Source of the DNA: Eledone cirrhosa
Lineage: Eukaryota; Mollusca; Cephalopoda; Octopoda; Eledonidae
Direction of reading: 5' to 3'
DNA length: 64,000 nt
Assembly (NCBI GenBank): GCA_964016885.1
Contig: OZ024742.1
Span: 6,546,158 to 6,610,157 of the forward strand
The notes under the pieces were generated by a model. That model had not been told where the DNA came from. It did not search any database and saw only the letters and a list, made by a program, of their open reading frames with translations. Position 1 is the first letter of the stretch, and every line of letters starts with the position of its first letter. Below are positions 51,975-61,594 of this stretch, in pieces. The position numbers and the translations under genes are program-made.

Positions 51975-54900
51975 ATGGTCAATATAAGAGTTGGATGTGT
52001 GAATGCACGCGGCTTGGGGATGTCCTGGAAACAGGGCAAACTCTTAAATGACCTCAGGTCGCACAGAGTGGATGTAATGGTTATTTGCGAGTCCAGGATC
52101 AGCAGCGAGCGCCAACTGGCCCCCATCTTCGACGACTTTGAGATCTACGCATCTCTCTGTCAGCCGAGGGGTGGGGGTGGGGTTTGTCGTTCTGCTGCGA
52201 AAATACCTGGGTCTTGCCACACAGAAGGTACACCTGGACCCGGAGGGTCGACTGGTGGTTTTAGACGTCGGCAGTGGTGAAGGTGGAGCTTTCAGGCTGG
52301 TGGCAGCGTATGCCCCATCGGGAACACCGCGACCGGACTTCTTCCGACGCCTGGAGAATTTCCTGGGAACGTCTCGCTCCTTGCTTTTAGTGGGGGACTG
52401 GAATGGTATCCTGGATGCACGTTGGGACTATGTAGGGGCATGTCCCGATAGAGGGGGTTGTAACAGCCTCAAACGATTAATCGGCCGATTTGATCTGGCC
52501 GATAGATATCGACTGGATTTTCCGACTGTGCCACGGTGGACGTGGAGTAATCGCAGCGGAACATCCAGGTCGTACCTGGATAGGTTCATAGTTAGAAATA
52601 AGGATAGGGACATATTAAGCTGTCCACGAATGTTCATGGTTGACTATTCGGATCACAAGTTGTTGACCGGAATGGTCAACCTTGATAGAACTCATAGACA
52701 GGGACCCGGTTACTGGAAGCTAAACTTGTCTTTACCGACAAACAAAGCTTACAGTAAGCGGATTAACACACTAGTTAAGCAGCGTTTGACGGGGGCAATT
52801 GTCAACAACAGGTGGTGGGGCTCTCTCAAGAGAGAAATTAGAATAGAATCGATAGGTTTTAGTCGGGAATTAGCATCAGATAGGAATAGAACTGAAAGGG
52901 AATTAACAAATAGAGTAGAAGAGGCGATTAGGAGTGGCAACGTGGCCGGCGTGCTGGCGTCAAGAACGGCCCTAGACCAGTTCTTTGATGCGAAGCACGA
53001 GGGCTGCGTTGTCAGGAGTAAAATACGTGCTCTGGGTAACGAGGGAGCCAAAGCTGTTAGCTGGGCCCGAGTGACAGAGGCAAAAAGTGGGAACAAGTCC
53101 ACGATTCGGTCTTTGAAGGACCAGGATGGACGCGTGATCCTTGAACCTGAGCGGATGAGCGCGGCCTTTCAACGGCGCTTTGCACGACTGTTCGGGAGGG
53201 GCGGCAGGCCGGATGGGGCCATGGATTTCGGTCCATACCTCGACGGTCTGGCGCGACTCTCGGACGGGGAGGCGAAGTGCTGAGAGAGGCCGATTTCAGC
53301 CGCTGAAATAGGGGAAGCGCTGAGCCAATGCGGCAAACGCAAATCTCCGGGTCTCGATGGTCTACCATACGAACTTTATGTAGCGATGCCGGGCTTGTTC
53401 TCCGGTCTCCTCGAGGCGGTCTACTGCAACTGGCAGCAGAACGGGAGAATTCCCAGTTCTGTGACCAAGGGCGTAGTCACGCTGGTGAGGAAGGACGAGA
53501 ACAAGGGGGATGACATAGATAACTTCAGGCCCATAACTCTGCTAAACACAGAGTTAAAGATTTTGGCCAAGGTGTTAGCGAAGAGGTTGGCGCTTGTCGT
53601 CGGGAACCTGGTGGGAGAAGCGCAGACATGCGCAATCCCGTCCAGGTCCATACACGACAACCTCCACCTCATGCGATACATCGTAGAGAGGGTAGGGAAC
53701 GAACCCGGCTTTGGTGGGGCCCTAATCAACTTGGATCAATCTAAAGAGTTCGATAGGGTTGACCATCGGTACCTGGATGCGGTGCTCGCGGCGGCAGGCT
53801 TCGGACCCGTTTTCAGGGGATGGATTGCTGCAATGCACAGCAGCAACACCTCCTCGAGGGTCAAGGTGAACGGCTACCTCTCGGAGCCGTTCCAAATCAC
53901 GCGATCTATTCGACAGGGATGCCCTCTCTCCTCCATCCTGTATGTGCTGGCTCTCGAGCCACTACTGAGGATGCTGGAGCTGTTGCAGGGCATCCCCTTG
54001 GAACCGGGATTGCGGAAAGCGGTGTCGGCCTACGCCGATGACGTGACAGTAATGGTGTCGTGCGCCTCGGAAATCGGGCAGATCGGCACCTTACTGGAGG
54101 AATATGAAAGGTTCACAGGAGCCAAGCTGAACCGGGACAAGTCCGTCGGTTTGCAACTCGGAACGTGGAGGGGCAAAACGATGCCCTCCGACGGCATCGT
54201 CGGACGCTGGACGGAGGGACCGGTGAAGCTGCTCGGGGTCTGGTTCGGACTGGACCTCCAGGTGTAGAAAAACTGGGACGAGGTAACGGGTAAGGTGTTT
54301 GCACTCGCCCAGAAGTGGGCCGAGTGCAAACTATCCCTGAAAGGTCGAGCGGAGGTGGCGAACGCTTATATAGCGTCCGTCATCTACTACCGCTTGACCG
54401 TCGTGCCTTGCCCAGAGAAAACACTCGCCAAAATGGAGCGTGCGCTCTTCCGATTTCTTTGGAAGAAGCGGGCTCCTTTGGTGAGAAGATCCATCTGCTG
54501 TCAACACCCTTCGAACGGAGGGCTGGGGTGCCGTGGCTGACGATGCGTAGACACGTATTAAGGCTACGGCACCTCCAGGTATTCCTCACCGGTCAGCCGG
54601 TGTAGGCCCTGTTTGTGAGGCGAGCCTTTCCGAGACTCGTCTCACTCACTGAGCTGCAATCCTGGGTCAAGCAAAGACCGAGAAAAGTGGGCGACTGGCA
54701 CATTGAATGTGCCCAGGCGCTCACGGCCCTCTGGCAAGCGGTTCCGGCAATCAGTGGAGACTCAACCTCAACATTCTATAGAGGGTTGGTGCGCAGTAAG
54801 TGCGACGACGCTCTCGGAGAGGCTCTGGGCATGGAGGAAGACGAGCTGGCCAGTCTGTTCGGTAGGACGTTTGGCCCGGGACCGATGGACAACTTCCAAA

Positions 54901-55411
54901 AGTCCCTGGCTTGGCAATGTTACTGAGGAGCTCTACCCGTTCGGGAAAGCTCTACAGACACGGGCTCCCGGGTAGGGACCCCTCGAAGAAGATCTGTCCA
55001 AGATGCGTGCGTGACGAGGAAACCGTCGCACACGCATTCGCACACTGCCCGGGCGTTGCTGACCTGTGGGGCTATGTAGAATGACTACTGTCGCGGGTGG
55101 GACCAATCCGGTTGACCACCGAGAACATTGTCACAATCAAACCGCCTCCCCCTTTCAAAAACGAAGGAGAGGCGGTTTTCCTCTGTGTGATAGCCATGGC
55201 GAAAGAAGTTGTATGGTGGACAAGGTTGAAAGGGCTGAGGTCAGACACCTATCTCTCCGGCCAACAACTGGTCTTTTTTTTCAAGTACCACTTTAGAAGA
55301 AGGATCAGAATGGAGAGAGAGGTGCTCTACCCCAGCAAGTTTTATGAAAGATGGGTGAAAGTAGCGAGAATGGCCCGAGTGAATGGGCCTTCTCTCTATA
55401 TCAGCCTGTAG
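51975..55411 (+). pseudogene. LINE ORF2: APE endonuclease, reverse transcriptase, Cys-rich C-terminus (inactive)
   Basis: ORF2 would nick target DNA and reverse-transcribe the element RNA. The endonuclease shows VNARGL, VICESRI, AAYAP, GDWNGILD, SYLDRF and SDHKL, which are the expected APE residues. The RT shows FRPITLLN, LDQSKEFDRVDH (motif A, with E where A is usual), RQGCPLS (motif B) and AYADD (motif C, about 54,031). The C-terminus has CPRC...HAFAHC at about 55,000-55,045. Eight lesions are visible: frameshifts near 52,170 (in a G-rich run), 54,530 and 54,943, and stops TGA 53,281, TAG 54,265, TAG 54,603, TGA 54,924 and TGA 55,082. The sequence between lesions is well preserved, so decay is moderate. 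It starts 8 nt after the intron-like spacer and ends at TAG 55,409-55,411. Confidence 0.88.
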
Positions 55412-55654
55412 GTGAGAGAGGAGAAGAATGAGAAGAGGAAGGAAGCACCCGTTCTTTGTGCTCCTGAAGAGCAAGGTTGCACATTTTTTTCGGGGGTGTG
55501 TGCGACCCATGTCAACGCCCCTCCCTATTGAGGACATCGATTGTTAAATTTAATTTGTTATATGTTTTTTACACGTCTTTTTAAATGTATATAAACTCCC
55601 CTCTTTGTATTTGTCCCAATCTTTGATGCCCTGGTGGCAAATAAATAGAAATAT
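55412..55654 (+). other. LINE 3' UTR with poly(A) signal
   Basis: Non-coding tail after the ORF2 stop. A pair of complementary segments, GTTCTTTGTGCTCC near 55,453 and GAGCAAGG, may form a hairpin. AATAAA lies at 55,640-55,645, ten bases before the presumed insertion junction. There is no long poly(A). Confidence 0.6.
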
Positions 55655-55885
55655 ATATCTACTATACGGAACTCTCTCCCAACCTTCTCTCTATATCCAT
55701 TTCCCCAAAACTCTACCCCTCTCTCTATATATCCTACAACACTCTCTCTCATTCCCTCTCACTCTATCCATTACCACCACATTCTCCCCCTCTCTACATC
55801 AACCATGTAACATACACTCCCAATCCCCCTCTCTATATCCATCACCACCAAACTCTCTCCCTCTCTCTACCTAATATATATATCA
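55655..55885. repeat. Pyrimidine-rich degenerate minisatellite
   Basis: Blocks of CCCTCTCTCTATATAYCC and CACCACCAAACTCTCT recur irregularly, with spacing of roughly 30-50 bp. The first 23 bases also resemble the sequence left of the LINE, so this array was probably the LINE's insertion target. Confidence 0.6.
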
Positions 55886-55962
55886 AATATTACAGCCTGT
55901 GTATTATTGAGACATCACTAATCAATGATTGTGTTGATATAGTTTTATTGCTAAGGTGTAAT

Positions 55963-56417
55963 GCTGGGAGTAGTGGTAGTAGTAGTAATAGTGGTAGTGA
56001 TGGTGGTAGTAGTGGTGGTGGTGGTGGTAGTGGTGGTGGTAGTGGTGGTCGTAGTAGTAATAGTGGTGGTAGTAGTAGTAGTTGTGGTGGTGGCGGTAGT
56101 AGTAGTAGTGGTGGTAGTAGTAGTAGTGGTGGTAGTAGTAGTGGTGGTGGTAGTAGTGGTGGTGGTAGTAGTGGTGGTGGTAGTAGTGGTGATGGTGGTG
56201 GTGGTGGTAGTGGTGGTGGTGGTGGTGGTAGTGGTGGTGGTAGTGGTGGTAGTTGTGGTGGTGGTAGTAGTAGTTGTGGTAGTGGTGGTAGTGGTGGTGG
56301 TAGTAGTAGTGGTGGTAGTGGTGATGGTACTAATAGTAGTGGTGGTAGTAGTGGTGGTGGTGTTAGTGGTGGTGGTGGTGGTAGTGGTGGTAGTAGTGGT
56401 GGCGGTAGTGGTGGCAC

Positions 56418-56451
<34 letters not shown>

Positions 56452-56521
56452 GGTGGTGGTAGTGGTGGTAGTGGTGTGGTGGTGGTGGCAGTGGTGGTGG
56501 TGGTGGTAGTAGTAGTAGTGC
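55963..56521. repeat. Long GGT/AGT trinucleotide microsatellite 1
   Basis: About 560 bp of interspersed GGT, AGT and GTG triplets. Open frames across it on both strands encode only Val, Ser/Gly or Pro/Leu runs and are artefacts of the repeat. Confidence 0.95.
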
Positions 56522-56540
56522 TTGTTATCACTTAAAACTT

Positions 56541-56562
56541 AGTAGTAGTAGTAGTAGTGGTC

Positions 56563-56606
<44 letters not shown>

Positions 56607-56737
56607 GGTGGTGGTGGTAGTAGTAGTGGTGGTAGTAATAGTGGTGGTAGTAATAGTGGTGGTAGTAATAGTGGTGGTGGTAGTAGTGGTGGTAGTAATA
56701 GTGGTGGTAGTAGTAGTAGTGGTAGTAGTAGTTGTAA

Positions 56738-56770
<33 letters not shown>

Positions 56771-56771
56771 G
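56541..56771. repeat. AGT/GGT trinucleotide microsatellite 2
   Basis: Starts after the 20-base interruption CTTGTTATCACTTAAAACTT. It consists mostly of AGT with GGT blocks and a recurring AATAGTGGTGGT motif. The derived poly-Val and poly-Tyr frames are not genes. Confidence 0.95.
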
Positions 56772-56940
56772 CGTGGGTCATCTTTGTACTTTTATCTCTC
56801 CGACAATCGATAAAAGGATACAATAATCAATTGGTGGAGTGAAAGTCTTTGACACTTCCCCCTCCCACACCATATACATCAGAACATATCGACACTGGAA
56901 ATCAATATTATCTTAGAACCAGAGGGCGGTAAAATAATAG

Positions 56941-57153
56941 TTTCTCATTTAGGCACAAGATCAACAATTTGGGGGAGGGTAAAGTCGACTAAATCGACCC
57001 CAGTGCGTGACTGGTACTTTATTTTATCGACCCTGTAAGGATGAAATGCAAAGTTAACCTCGGCAGGATTTGAACTCAGAATAGCAAGGGCGGTAACTCT
57101 ATGCGTCAAAGCATGGTGTCATGCTCTCTACCGATTTTGCCAATCCACCGCCC
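56941..57153 (-). mobile_element. Cephalopod-type tRNA-derived SINE, long form (SINE-1)
   Basis: Read on the minus strand, it starts GGCGGTGGATTGGC, has box-B-like GAGTTCAAATCC, then a core with GGGTCGATAAAATAAAGTACCAG and GGGGTCGATTTAGTCGAC, and ends near TTGTGCCTAAATGAGAAA. It is about 28 bp longer than the three other copies because it keeps the TCGATTTAGTCGAC and CCCTCCCCC part of the core. The family call rests on remembered cephalopod OR/SK SINE sequence. Confidence 0.85.
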
Positions 57154-57378
57154 TTAGTATGAGCTAAAATAATTGTTTCTACTTTAGGCACAAGGCCAGC
57201 AATTACCCAGTACATTACTGGTACTTTATTTTATCGACCCCGTAAGGATGAAAAGCAAAGTTAACCTCGACGGGATTTGAACTGAGACCGTAAAGGGAGG
57301 TAACTATGCTGGAAAACATGGCGTCCGACCCTCTACCGATACTGCCAATTCACCGCCCTTAGTATGAGCTAAAATAAT
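57154..57378 (-). mobile_element. SINE-2, short form, with 20-bp target-site duplication
   Basis: The element body is 57,174-57,358 (185 bp, minus strand). Perfect direct repeats of ttagtatgagctaaaataat flank it at 57,154-57,173 and 57,359-57,378; the last few bases may belong to the SINE tail. Box-B-like CAGTTCAAATCCC is present on the minus strand. It inserted directly beside SINE-1, producing a tandem-looking pair. Confidence 0.9.
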
Positions 57379-57783
57379 AGCATTAGAAGAGTAATGAAAC
57401 ACAATTAGTTGCATGTAATTATGTTGTTGAAATCATATCTGTGGTTGGTTTCTTTTTGTTTATATTTTTCAAGAACCAATAAATCAAAGAACTGATTGAT
57501 TTGCTGCTGTTTTCTCTGTTGTCATTCACCTGATTAGTGATCAAATTCATCAACATGCTTCGCAAGTGGAGAGCTGACTAGCAACATACATCTTAACCGG
57601 TTCAACTGAATGTCAACCCCAATACAGTGTTCACACCAGCGTTCACAGAGTGGATGTCCCTGAATCGCCTACACATAGATGTCGGTAGATTCAGGGGCAA
57701 TGCTGTCATGCGCCTCTGTGGGTTGCTGCCATCAACAGCCTTCCTGTGTGGCTTACCATAGCACACTGCAGAATACATAATGA
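57379..57783. other. Interval without a recognisable gene
   Basis: Mixed-composition sequence with no open frame of note, no SINE core and no microsatellite. Confidence 0.5.
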
Positions 57784-57970
57784 GGGTTCAGATCTTCACC
57801 CACCTGAGAGTGTGGACATCACGTACTCTAATCCTAATAAAGTGACCTGGTTGCCGTGTCTGGCAGATGTCACGTGGTCAGTGCCTGGATCTCTGCCCAC
57901 CTGAGAATCTGGATATCACGTGCTATAATGCCAATAGAAGAAGAAGAAGAAGAAGAAGAAGAAGAAGGGG
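57784..57970. repeat. Two diverged direct repeats ending in a (GAA)n tail
   Basis: About 57,789-57,834 and 57,884-57,930 share CCCACCTGAGA, TGGA.ATCACGT and CTAATCC.AAT-like blocks at a period of about 96 bp. The second copy runs into GAAGAAGAAG from about 57,935, then GGAGGAGG. A simple-repeat tail is typical of a LINE or SINE 3' end, but I cannot name the family. Confidence 0.5.
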
Positions 57971-58109
57971 GAGGAGGAGATAGAGCTAATCAAATATTGG
58001 AAAGTGATATTATCGAACATACCTCAAATCAGAACTAATGTGTCTTAATGGCAGAAATCGATGTTTATAAAAGAACAACAAAAGTACTCCAGGTGAAGTA
58101 AATGGATTA

Positions 58110-58175
58110 AAGAGGGCGGTGTGGGGCGGTGTAGGGTGGTGTGGGGTGGGTAGAGTGGGGTAGAGTGGGGTGGGT
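58110..58175. repeat. G-rich GGGGCGGTGT/GGGTAGAGT repeats
   Basis: Short tandem units such as GGTGTGGGGCGGTGTAGGG and GGGTAGAGTGG. Repeated G-runs give G-quadruplex potential on the plus strand. Confidence 0.7.
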
Positions 58176-58290
58176 GTGAGAATATGATCGATTAGAAGAG
58201 AATGTTTGGTTACAAGGTTTCTAGTTCAAATCCTCCTGTTGATTACTTTTTTGTCTGTTCCAGCTGACAGGCAGTGGGCATTCTAGAGGC

Positions 58291-58411
58291 ATGCTGAGGT
58301 TATGCTGGTGCCATGCTGGGGCAAAGCTGAAGCCATGTTTGGGTCATACTGAGGCTATACTGGGGCTATGTTGGAGCCATGCTGAGGTTATGCTGAGCCC
58401 ATGCTGTGGCA
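58291..58411. repeat. 11-bp minisatellite, 11 units
   Basis: Eleven consecutive units of the form ATGCTGRGGYY fill exactly 121 bp without indels. Examples are atgctgaggtt, atgctggtgcc and atactggggct. Units differ by substitution only. Confidence 0.9.
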
Positions 58412-58489
58412 TCGCCAAATTTCAGTGCGGCAAATTATACTGTATACTGTAATGTTTTCCAATTCATAATAAAGCATATCTTTCCATAA

Positions 58490-58620
58490 ATCAGAACTTT
58501 CTAGATGAGTGCTCCGTATCAACGCGAGATCAAGTATCTTGCTTAAGGTCACAACACGACGACGATAATCAAACCCTCGGCCTTGAGATTTTGAGGTGAA
58601 CATTCTTACCACAAAGTGAC
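58490..58620 (-). repeat. Probable tRNA-derived SINE fragment, minus strand
   Basis: On the minus strand it reads GGTCACTTTGTGGTAAGAATG (box-A-like), then GAGGGTTTGATTATCG (box-B-like) and TTGTGACCTTAAGCAAGATAC. The last block recurs at 49,690 in the opposite orientation. Boundaries are approximate. Confidence 0.45.
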
Positions 58621-58710
58621 CTGTCTTCTCAATTCAGAGCTATTCCAGATATACGATGTAAGTCAAAAGACTGGATCATTACAACTGGGATATTGTAAAA
58701 ACCTGTTTAT

Positions 58711-58880
58711 TGGTGGTGGTAGTGGTGGTGTTGGTGGTGGTAGTAGTGGTGGTGTTTGTGGTGGTGGTAGTGGTGGTGGTGGTGGTAGTGGTGGTGGTGG
58801 TGATGTTTATGGTGGTGTTTGTGTTGGTGGTGGTGGAGGTGTTTGTGTTGGTGGTGCAGTTTGTGGTGGGGTAGTTTAGG
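58711..58880. repeat. GGT-rich microsatellite 3
   Basis: GGTGGTAGTGGTGGTGTTG-type units with GTTTGTG interruptions. The 87-codon Gly/Ser frame across it is a product of the repeat. Confidence 0.93.
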
Positions 58881-58884
58881 AATT

Positions 58885-59003
58885 AGTGGTGGTGGTAATG
58901 GTAGTAGTAGAAGTATTATTATTATTATTAGTAGTAGTAGTAGTAACAGTAGTAGTGTTAGTAGAAGTGTTAGTAGTAGTAGTAGTTGTGTTAGTAGTAG
59001 TGT

Positions 59004-59041
<38 letters not shown>

Positions 59042-59240
59042 TTAGTAGTAGTGTTAGTAGTAGTAGTGTTAATAGTGTTAGTAGTAGTAGTAGTAGCATC
59101 AGCAGTAGTAGTAGTAGTAGTAGCAGCAGCAGTAGTAGTAGTAGTGTTAGTAGTAGCAGCAGCAGCAGCAGCAGCAGTAGTAGTGTTAGTAGTAGTAGTA
59201 GTAGTAGTAGTAGTAGAAGTAGTAGTAGTAGTAGTAGTAA
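58885..59240. repeat. AGT-rich microsatellite 4 abutting a SINE
   Basis: Predominantly AGT with GTT, AGC and ATT interruptions. It ends at AATGAAATATATAATTG, which leads directly into SINE-3. Confidence 0.93.
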
Positions 59241-59250
59241 TGAAATATAT

Positions 59251-59440
59251 AATTGTTTCTACGTTTGGCACAAGGCCAGCAATTACCCAGAGCATTACTG
59301 GTACTTTATTTTATCGACCCGTAAGGATGAAAGGCAAAGTTAACCTCGGTGGGATTTGAACTCAGAACGGCAAGGGCCGTAACTGTATACGTGAAAGCAT
59401 AGCGTCCGAGCGTCTACCGCCAGAACCACAACCCAATGAT
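59251..59440 (-). mobile_element. SINE-3, short form
   Basis: The minus strand carries the tRNA-like head, box-B-like GAGTTCAAATCCC, GGGTCGATAAAATAAAGTACC and TTGCTGGCCTTGTGCC. It has the same internal deletion as SINE-2 and SINE-4. No target-site duplication was found; one flank is the AGT microsatellite. Confidence 0.85.
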
Positions 59441-59556
59441 CTGTTCAAGTAGGGACACAAGCAATAAAATCTATGTTGATAGACAATCTCCTAATGACAA
59501 CAGAAGGTAGAATAGTAATTAATTGATTAGTCAGCAGATATCATAGACCAGGGCCA

Positions 59557-59645
59557 TTGATGGGGGGTTGGGGGGCTGGGGTGAAGGGGGTCTGGTGGTG
59601 GTGGAGGTGGTGGTGGTAGTGGTGGCGTTGGGCGGTGAAGGGAAA
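59557..59645. repeat. G-rich tract
   Basis: Runs such as GGGGGGTTGGGGGGCTGGGG followed by GGTGGTGG units. Possible G-quadruplex; no coding signal. Confidence 0.75.
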
Positions 59646-59737
59646 GTGAAAAGTAGTGTTTGATTGTAAATTAATCTCGTATTTGTTATTGGCACATATC
59701 TATATATGTATATATATACATATATATATATGTATAA

Positions 59738-60127
59738 ATGTAATCTGAGTTTTTCGAATATTAATAATTGTCTAGTTTTGGCACAAGGCCAGCAATTATT
59801 ACAGTGTATTACTGGTACTTTATTTTATCGACCCCGTAAAGATGATAGGCAAAGTTGAGCTCGGTGGGATTTGAACTCAGATCATAAAAGGCCGTAACTC
59901 TTTGCTGCAAAGCATGGCGTCCGACCCTCTACCGATACTGCCAATCCACCGCCTTTCGAATATTAATAATAATATTTGACTCGCTTGCAATTATGCAAAC
60001 AAGCCTCATTTTTAGAACAAGAATGAGGGGCTCATTCTACTGACATGGCATTAAAAATGAGGCTCGTTTGCATTAATTGCGAACGAATCGAATATTATTA
60101 TTAATATTCGAAAAACTCAGATTACAT
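59738..60127. mobile_element. Foldback MITE with 31-bp perfect TIRs, split by a SINE
   Basis: The terminal inverted repeats at 59,738-59,768 and 60,097-60,127 are identical in reverse complement (outer end ATGTAATCTGAG). Inside them, 59,970-60,015 and about 60,050-60,096 also pair (GCAAACAAGCCTCATTTTTA against its near reverse complement), so the whole element folds. Removing the SINE and one duplication copy leaves about 188 bp. It has no coding capacity and the superfamily is unknown. Confidence 0.85.
59752..59970 (-). mobile_element. SINE-4, short form, inserted in the MITE with 17-bp TSD
   Basis: The body is 59,769-59,953 (185 bp). tttcgaatattaataat flanks it at 59,752-59,768 and 59,954-59,970; the ATAAT end may overlap the SINE tail. 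Minus-strand box-B-like GAGTTCAAATCCC is present. Confidence 0.92.
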
Positions 60128-60179
60128 CTATTTTATTCAGCCATGTAGAGCGAAAACACATAAATTTTTTTTTATTTTA

Positions 60180-60180
<1 letters not shown>

Positions 60181-60236
<56 letters not shown>
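60181..60236. repeat. (TA)n microsatellite
   Basis: TA-rich run between the MITE and the foldback element at 60,240. Confidence 0.93.
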
Positions 60237-60239
<3 letters not shown>

Positions 60240-60240
<1 letters not shown>

Positions 60241-60509
60241 AAAAAATGAAATTTCCTTTCTCACTCTTAGTACAGCTGATAATATAAGTATGTGTACGTA
60301 TATACATATATGTATACAGACTTAAAGTAGTATGTATATACATACATGCACACATATATATATATGTACCGAACATTTATTATAATGCTCGGTTTGTTTG
60401 TAAACAAACAGCCCGAAATGTACGTCTGTATGCATATATGTATGCACGTATACATACTATATTTAAGTATCAGCTGTACTAAGAGTGAGAAATGAAATTT
60501 CATTTTTTT
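60240..60509. repeat. 270-bp foldback element with 41-bp inverted ends
   Basis: The arms 60,240-60,280 and 60,469-60,509 are reverse complements with one mismatch (outer poly-A/T, then TGAAATTTC and CTCACTCTTAGTACAGCTGAT). The centre holds CGAACATTTATTATAATGC and TTTGTTTGTAAACAAACAGC. The right half continues into the tandem unit described next. Confidence 0.85.
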
Positions 60510-61319
60510 CCATTTATCCTTTTCGATACGTCCGGGCGACTAAATCACTCGATATGCAAATTAGGCTGCTCAGCCGTTAATATGCATAAGGAAAGTATAT
60601 ACTTTCAAATGTTCAATCGACTGACAGGAAGGTATACGGTGCTTATGACAGCTAATAAGCTAGAAAGTAGTTCATCGTTCCTTTGTCAGTGTTGAACAAA
60701 AGGACAACAATGGTTGCCGAACACTGTACGGCTAAACATTCGGGCTGTTTGTTTACAAACAAACCGAACATTATAATAAATGTTCGGTAAACCCATACGT
60801 ACATATATATATATATGCATGTATGTATGTATATACATACCACTGTACGTCTGTATGCATATATGTATGTACGTATACATAATTTATTTAAGTATCAGCC
60901 GTACTAAGAGTGAGAAATGAAATTTCATTTTTTTCCATTTACCGTTTTCTCGTTTTCGTTACGCCCGGCCGACTAACTCACTCGATATGCAAATTAGGCT
61001 GCTCAGCGGTTAATATGCATAAGGAAAGTATATACTTTCAAACGTTCAATCGACTGACAGGAAGGTATACGGTGCTGATGACAGCTAATACGCTAGAAAC
61101 TAGTTCATCGTTCCTTTGTCAGTGTTGAACAAATAAGGCATCGATGGTTGCCGAACACTGTAAGGTTAATAATTCGGGCTGTTTGTTTACAAACAAACCG
61201 AGCATTATAATAAATGTTCGGTAAACCCATACGTACATATATATATATGTGCATGTATGTATGTATATACATACTACTGTACGTCTGTATACATATATGT
61301 ATGTACCTATAAATACTTA

Positions 61320-61320
<1 letters not shown>
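60421..61320. repeat. Two tandem units of 425 and 434 bp
   Basis: TACGTCTGTA starts at 60,421, 60,846 and 61,280. Each unit includes GAGTGAGAAATGAAATTTC, ATATGCAAATTAGGCTGCTC, GGAAAGTATATACTTTC and TTTGTTTACAAACAAACCGA. The last block is an inverted copy of the core of the foldback at 60,369-60,416; the copy at about 61,174 is an exact reverse complement. Open frames of 67 and 72 codons recur in both units, but the differences between them are mostly amino-acid changing, so I do not call them genes. Confidence 0.85.

Positions 61321-61363
<43 letters not shown>
61321..61363. repeat. (TA)n microsatellite
   Basis: TA run directly preceding CAGTGGCGGACTGGGTC. Confidence 0.9.
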
Positions 61364-61366
<3 letters not shown>

Positions 61367-61591
61367 TGGCGGACTGGGTCTAAAAATATTGGTTGCCAGG
61401 AGATGAAGGGGGACACCTACATATAGAATTCTATCATTTAATTTTTATAATGAATAAATAACATTAGAGGAAACAAAACAGTGCAATCAAATTTTTGCGG
61501 AAAATATCTTACCTTCGCCAATAAAAAATATGGATTTTGCGAAATCCAGACACTTTCAATAATGACGTTTGATCTTTCACACTCACTCACT

Positions 61592-61594
<3 letters not shown>
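61364..61594. other. Possible hAT-like transposon end, otherwise nothing recognised
   Basis: CAGTGGCGGACTGGGTC at 61,364-61,380 has the CAGNGGCGG form seen at many hAT termini. No matching inverted end was found nearby, so this is at most a fragment. The remainder is AT-rich and non-coding. Confidence 0.35.

Larger units (their letters stand above)
49943..55654 (+). mobile_element. Near full-length two-ORF LINE (Tx1/L1-like), 5.7 kb
   Basis: The element has a 5' untranslated segment (to 50,140), a gag-like ORF1 with a CCHC knuckle, a 42-nt spacer, an ORF2 with APE endonuclease, RT and a C-terminal Cys/His motif, then a 3' UTR with AATAAA at 55,640-55,645. A 23-bp direct repeat with two mismatches flanks it (49,920-49,942 and 55,655-55,677) and may be the target-site duplication. 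RT wording such as FRPITLLNTELKILAKVLA and IPSRSIHDNLHLMR resembles proteins usually annotated as TX1 type. I cannot fix the clade without a tree. Many stops and frameshifts show that the copy is dead. Its base composition is clearly more GC-rich than the flanks, mainly over ORF2. Confidence 0.88.

Noticed and set aside
55948..56535. Long open frames giving poly-Gly/Ser, poly-Val or Pro/Leu proteins
   Set aside because: All are translations of a GGT/AGT microsatellite, and similar frames exist on both strands.
58201..58260. tRNA gene suggested by TAGTTCAAATCCTCC
   Set aside because: Only a box-B-like word is present; no cloverleaf or box A at the correct distance could be built.
58819..59359. 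Open frames of 130-174 codons with poly-Ser, poly-Thr or poly-Val
   Set aside because: They follow the AGT microsatellite and run into the SINE; no domain is present.
61075..61110. CTGATGA...GAAAC in a tandem unit, resembling a hammerhead core
   Set aside because: The base pair that must close stem II is a C/A mismatch, no proper stem I or III forms around it, and the sister unit has CTTATGA with GAAAG.
60492..61128. Repeated 67- and 72-codon frames with similar peptides (CKLGCSAVNMHKES)
   Set aside because: They are copies within the tandem unit. Differences between copies are mainly amino-acid changing, so there is no sign of protein selection.
61364..61594. Complete hAT transposon
   Set aside because: Only one candidate end (CAGTGGCGG) is visible, with no partner inverted repeat or transposase.
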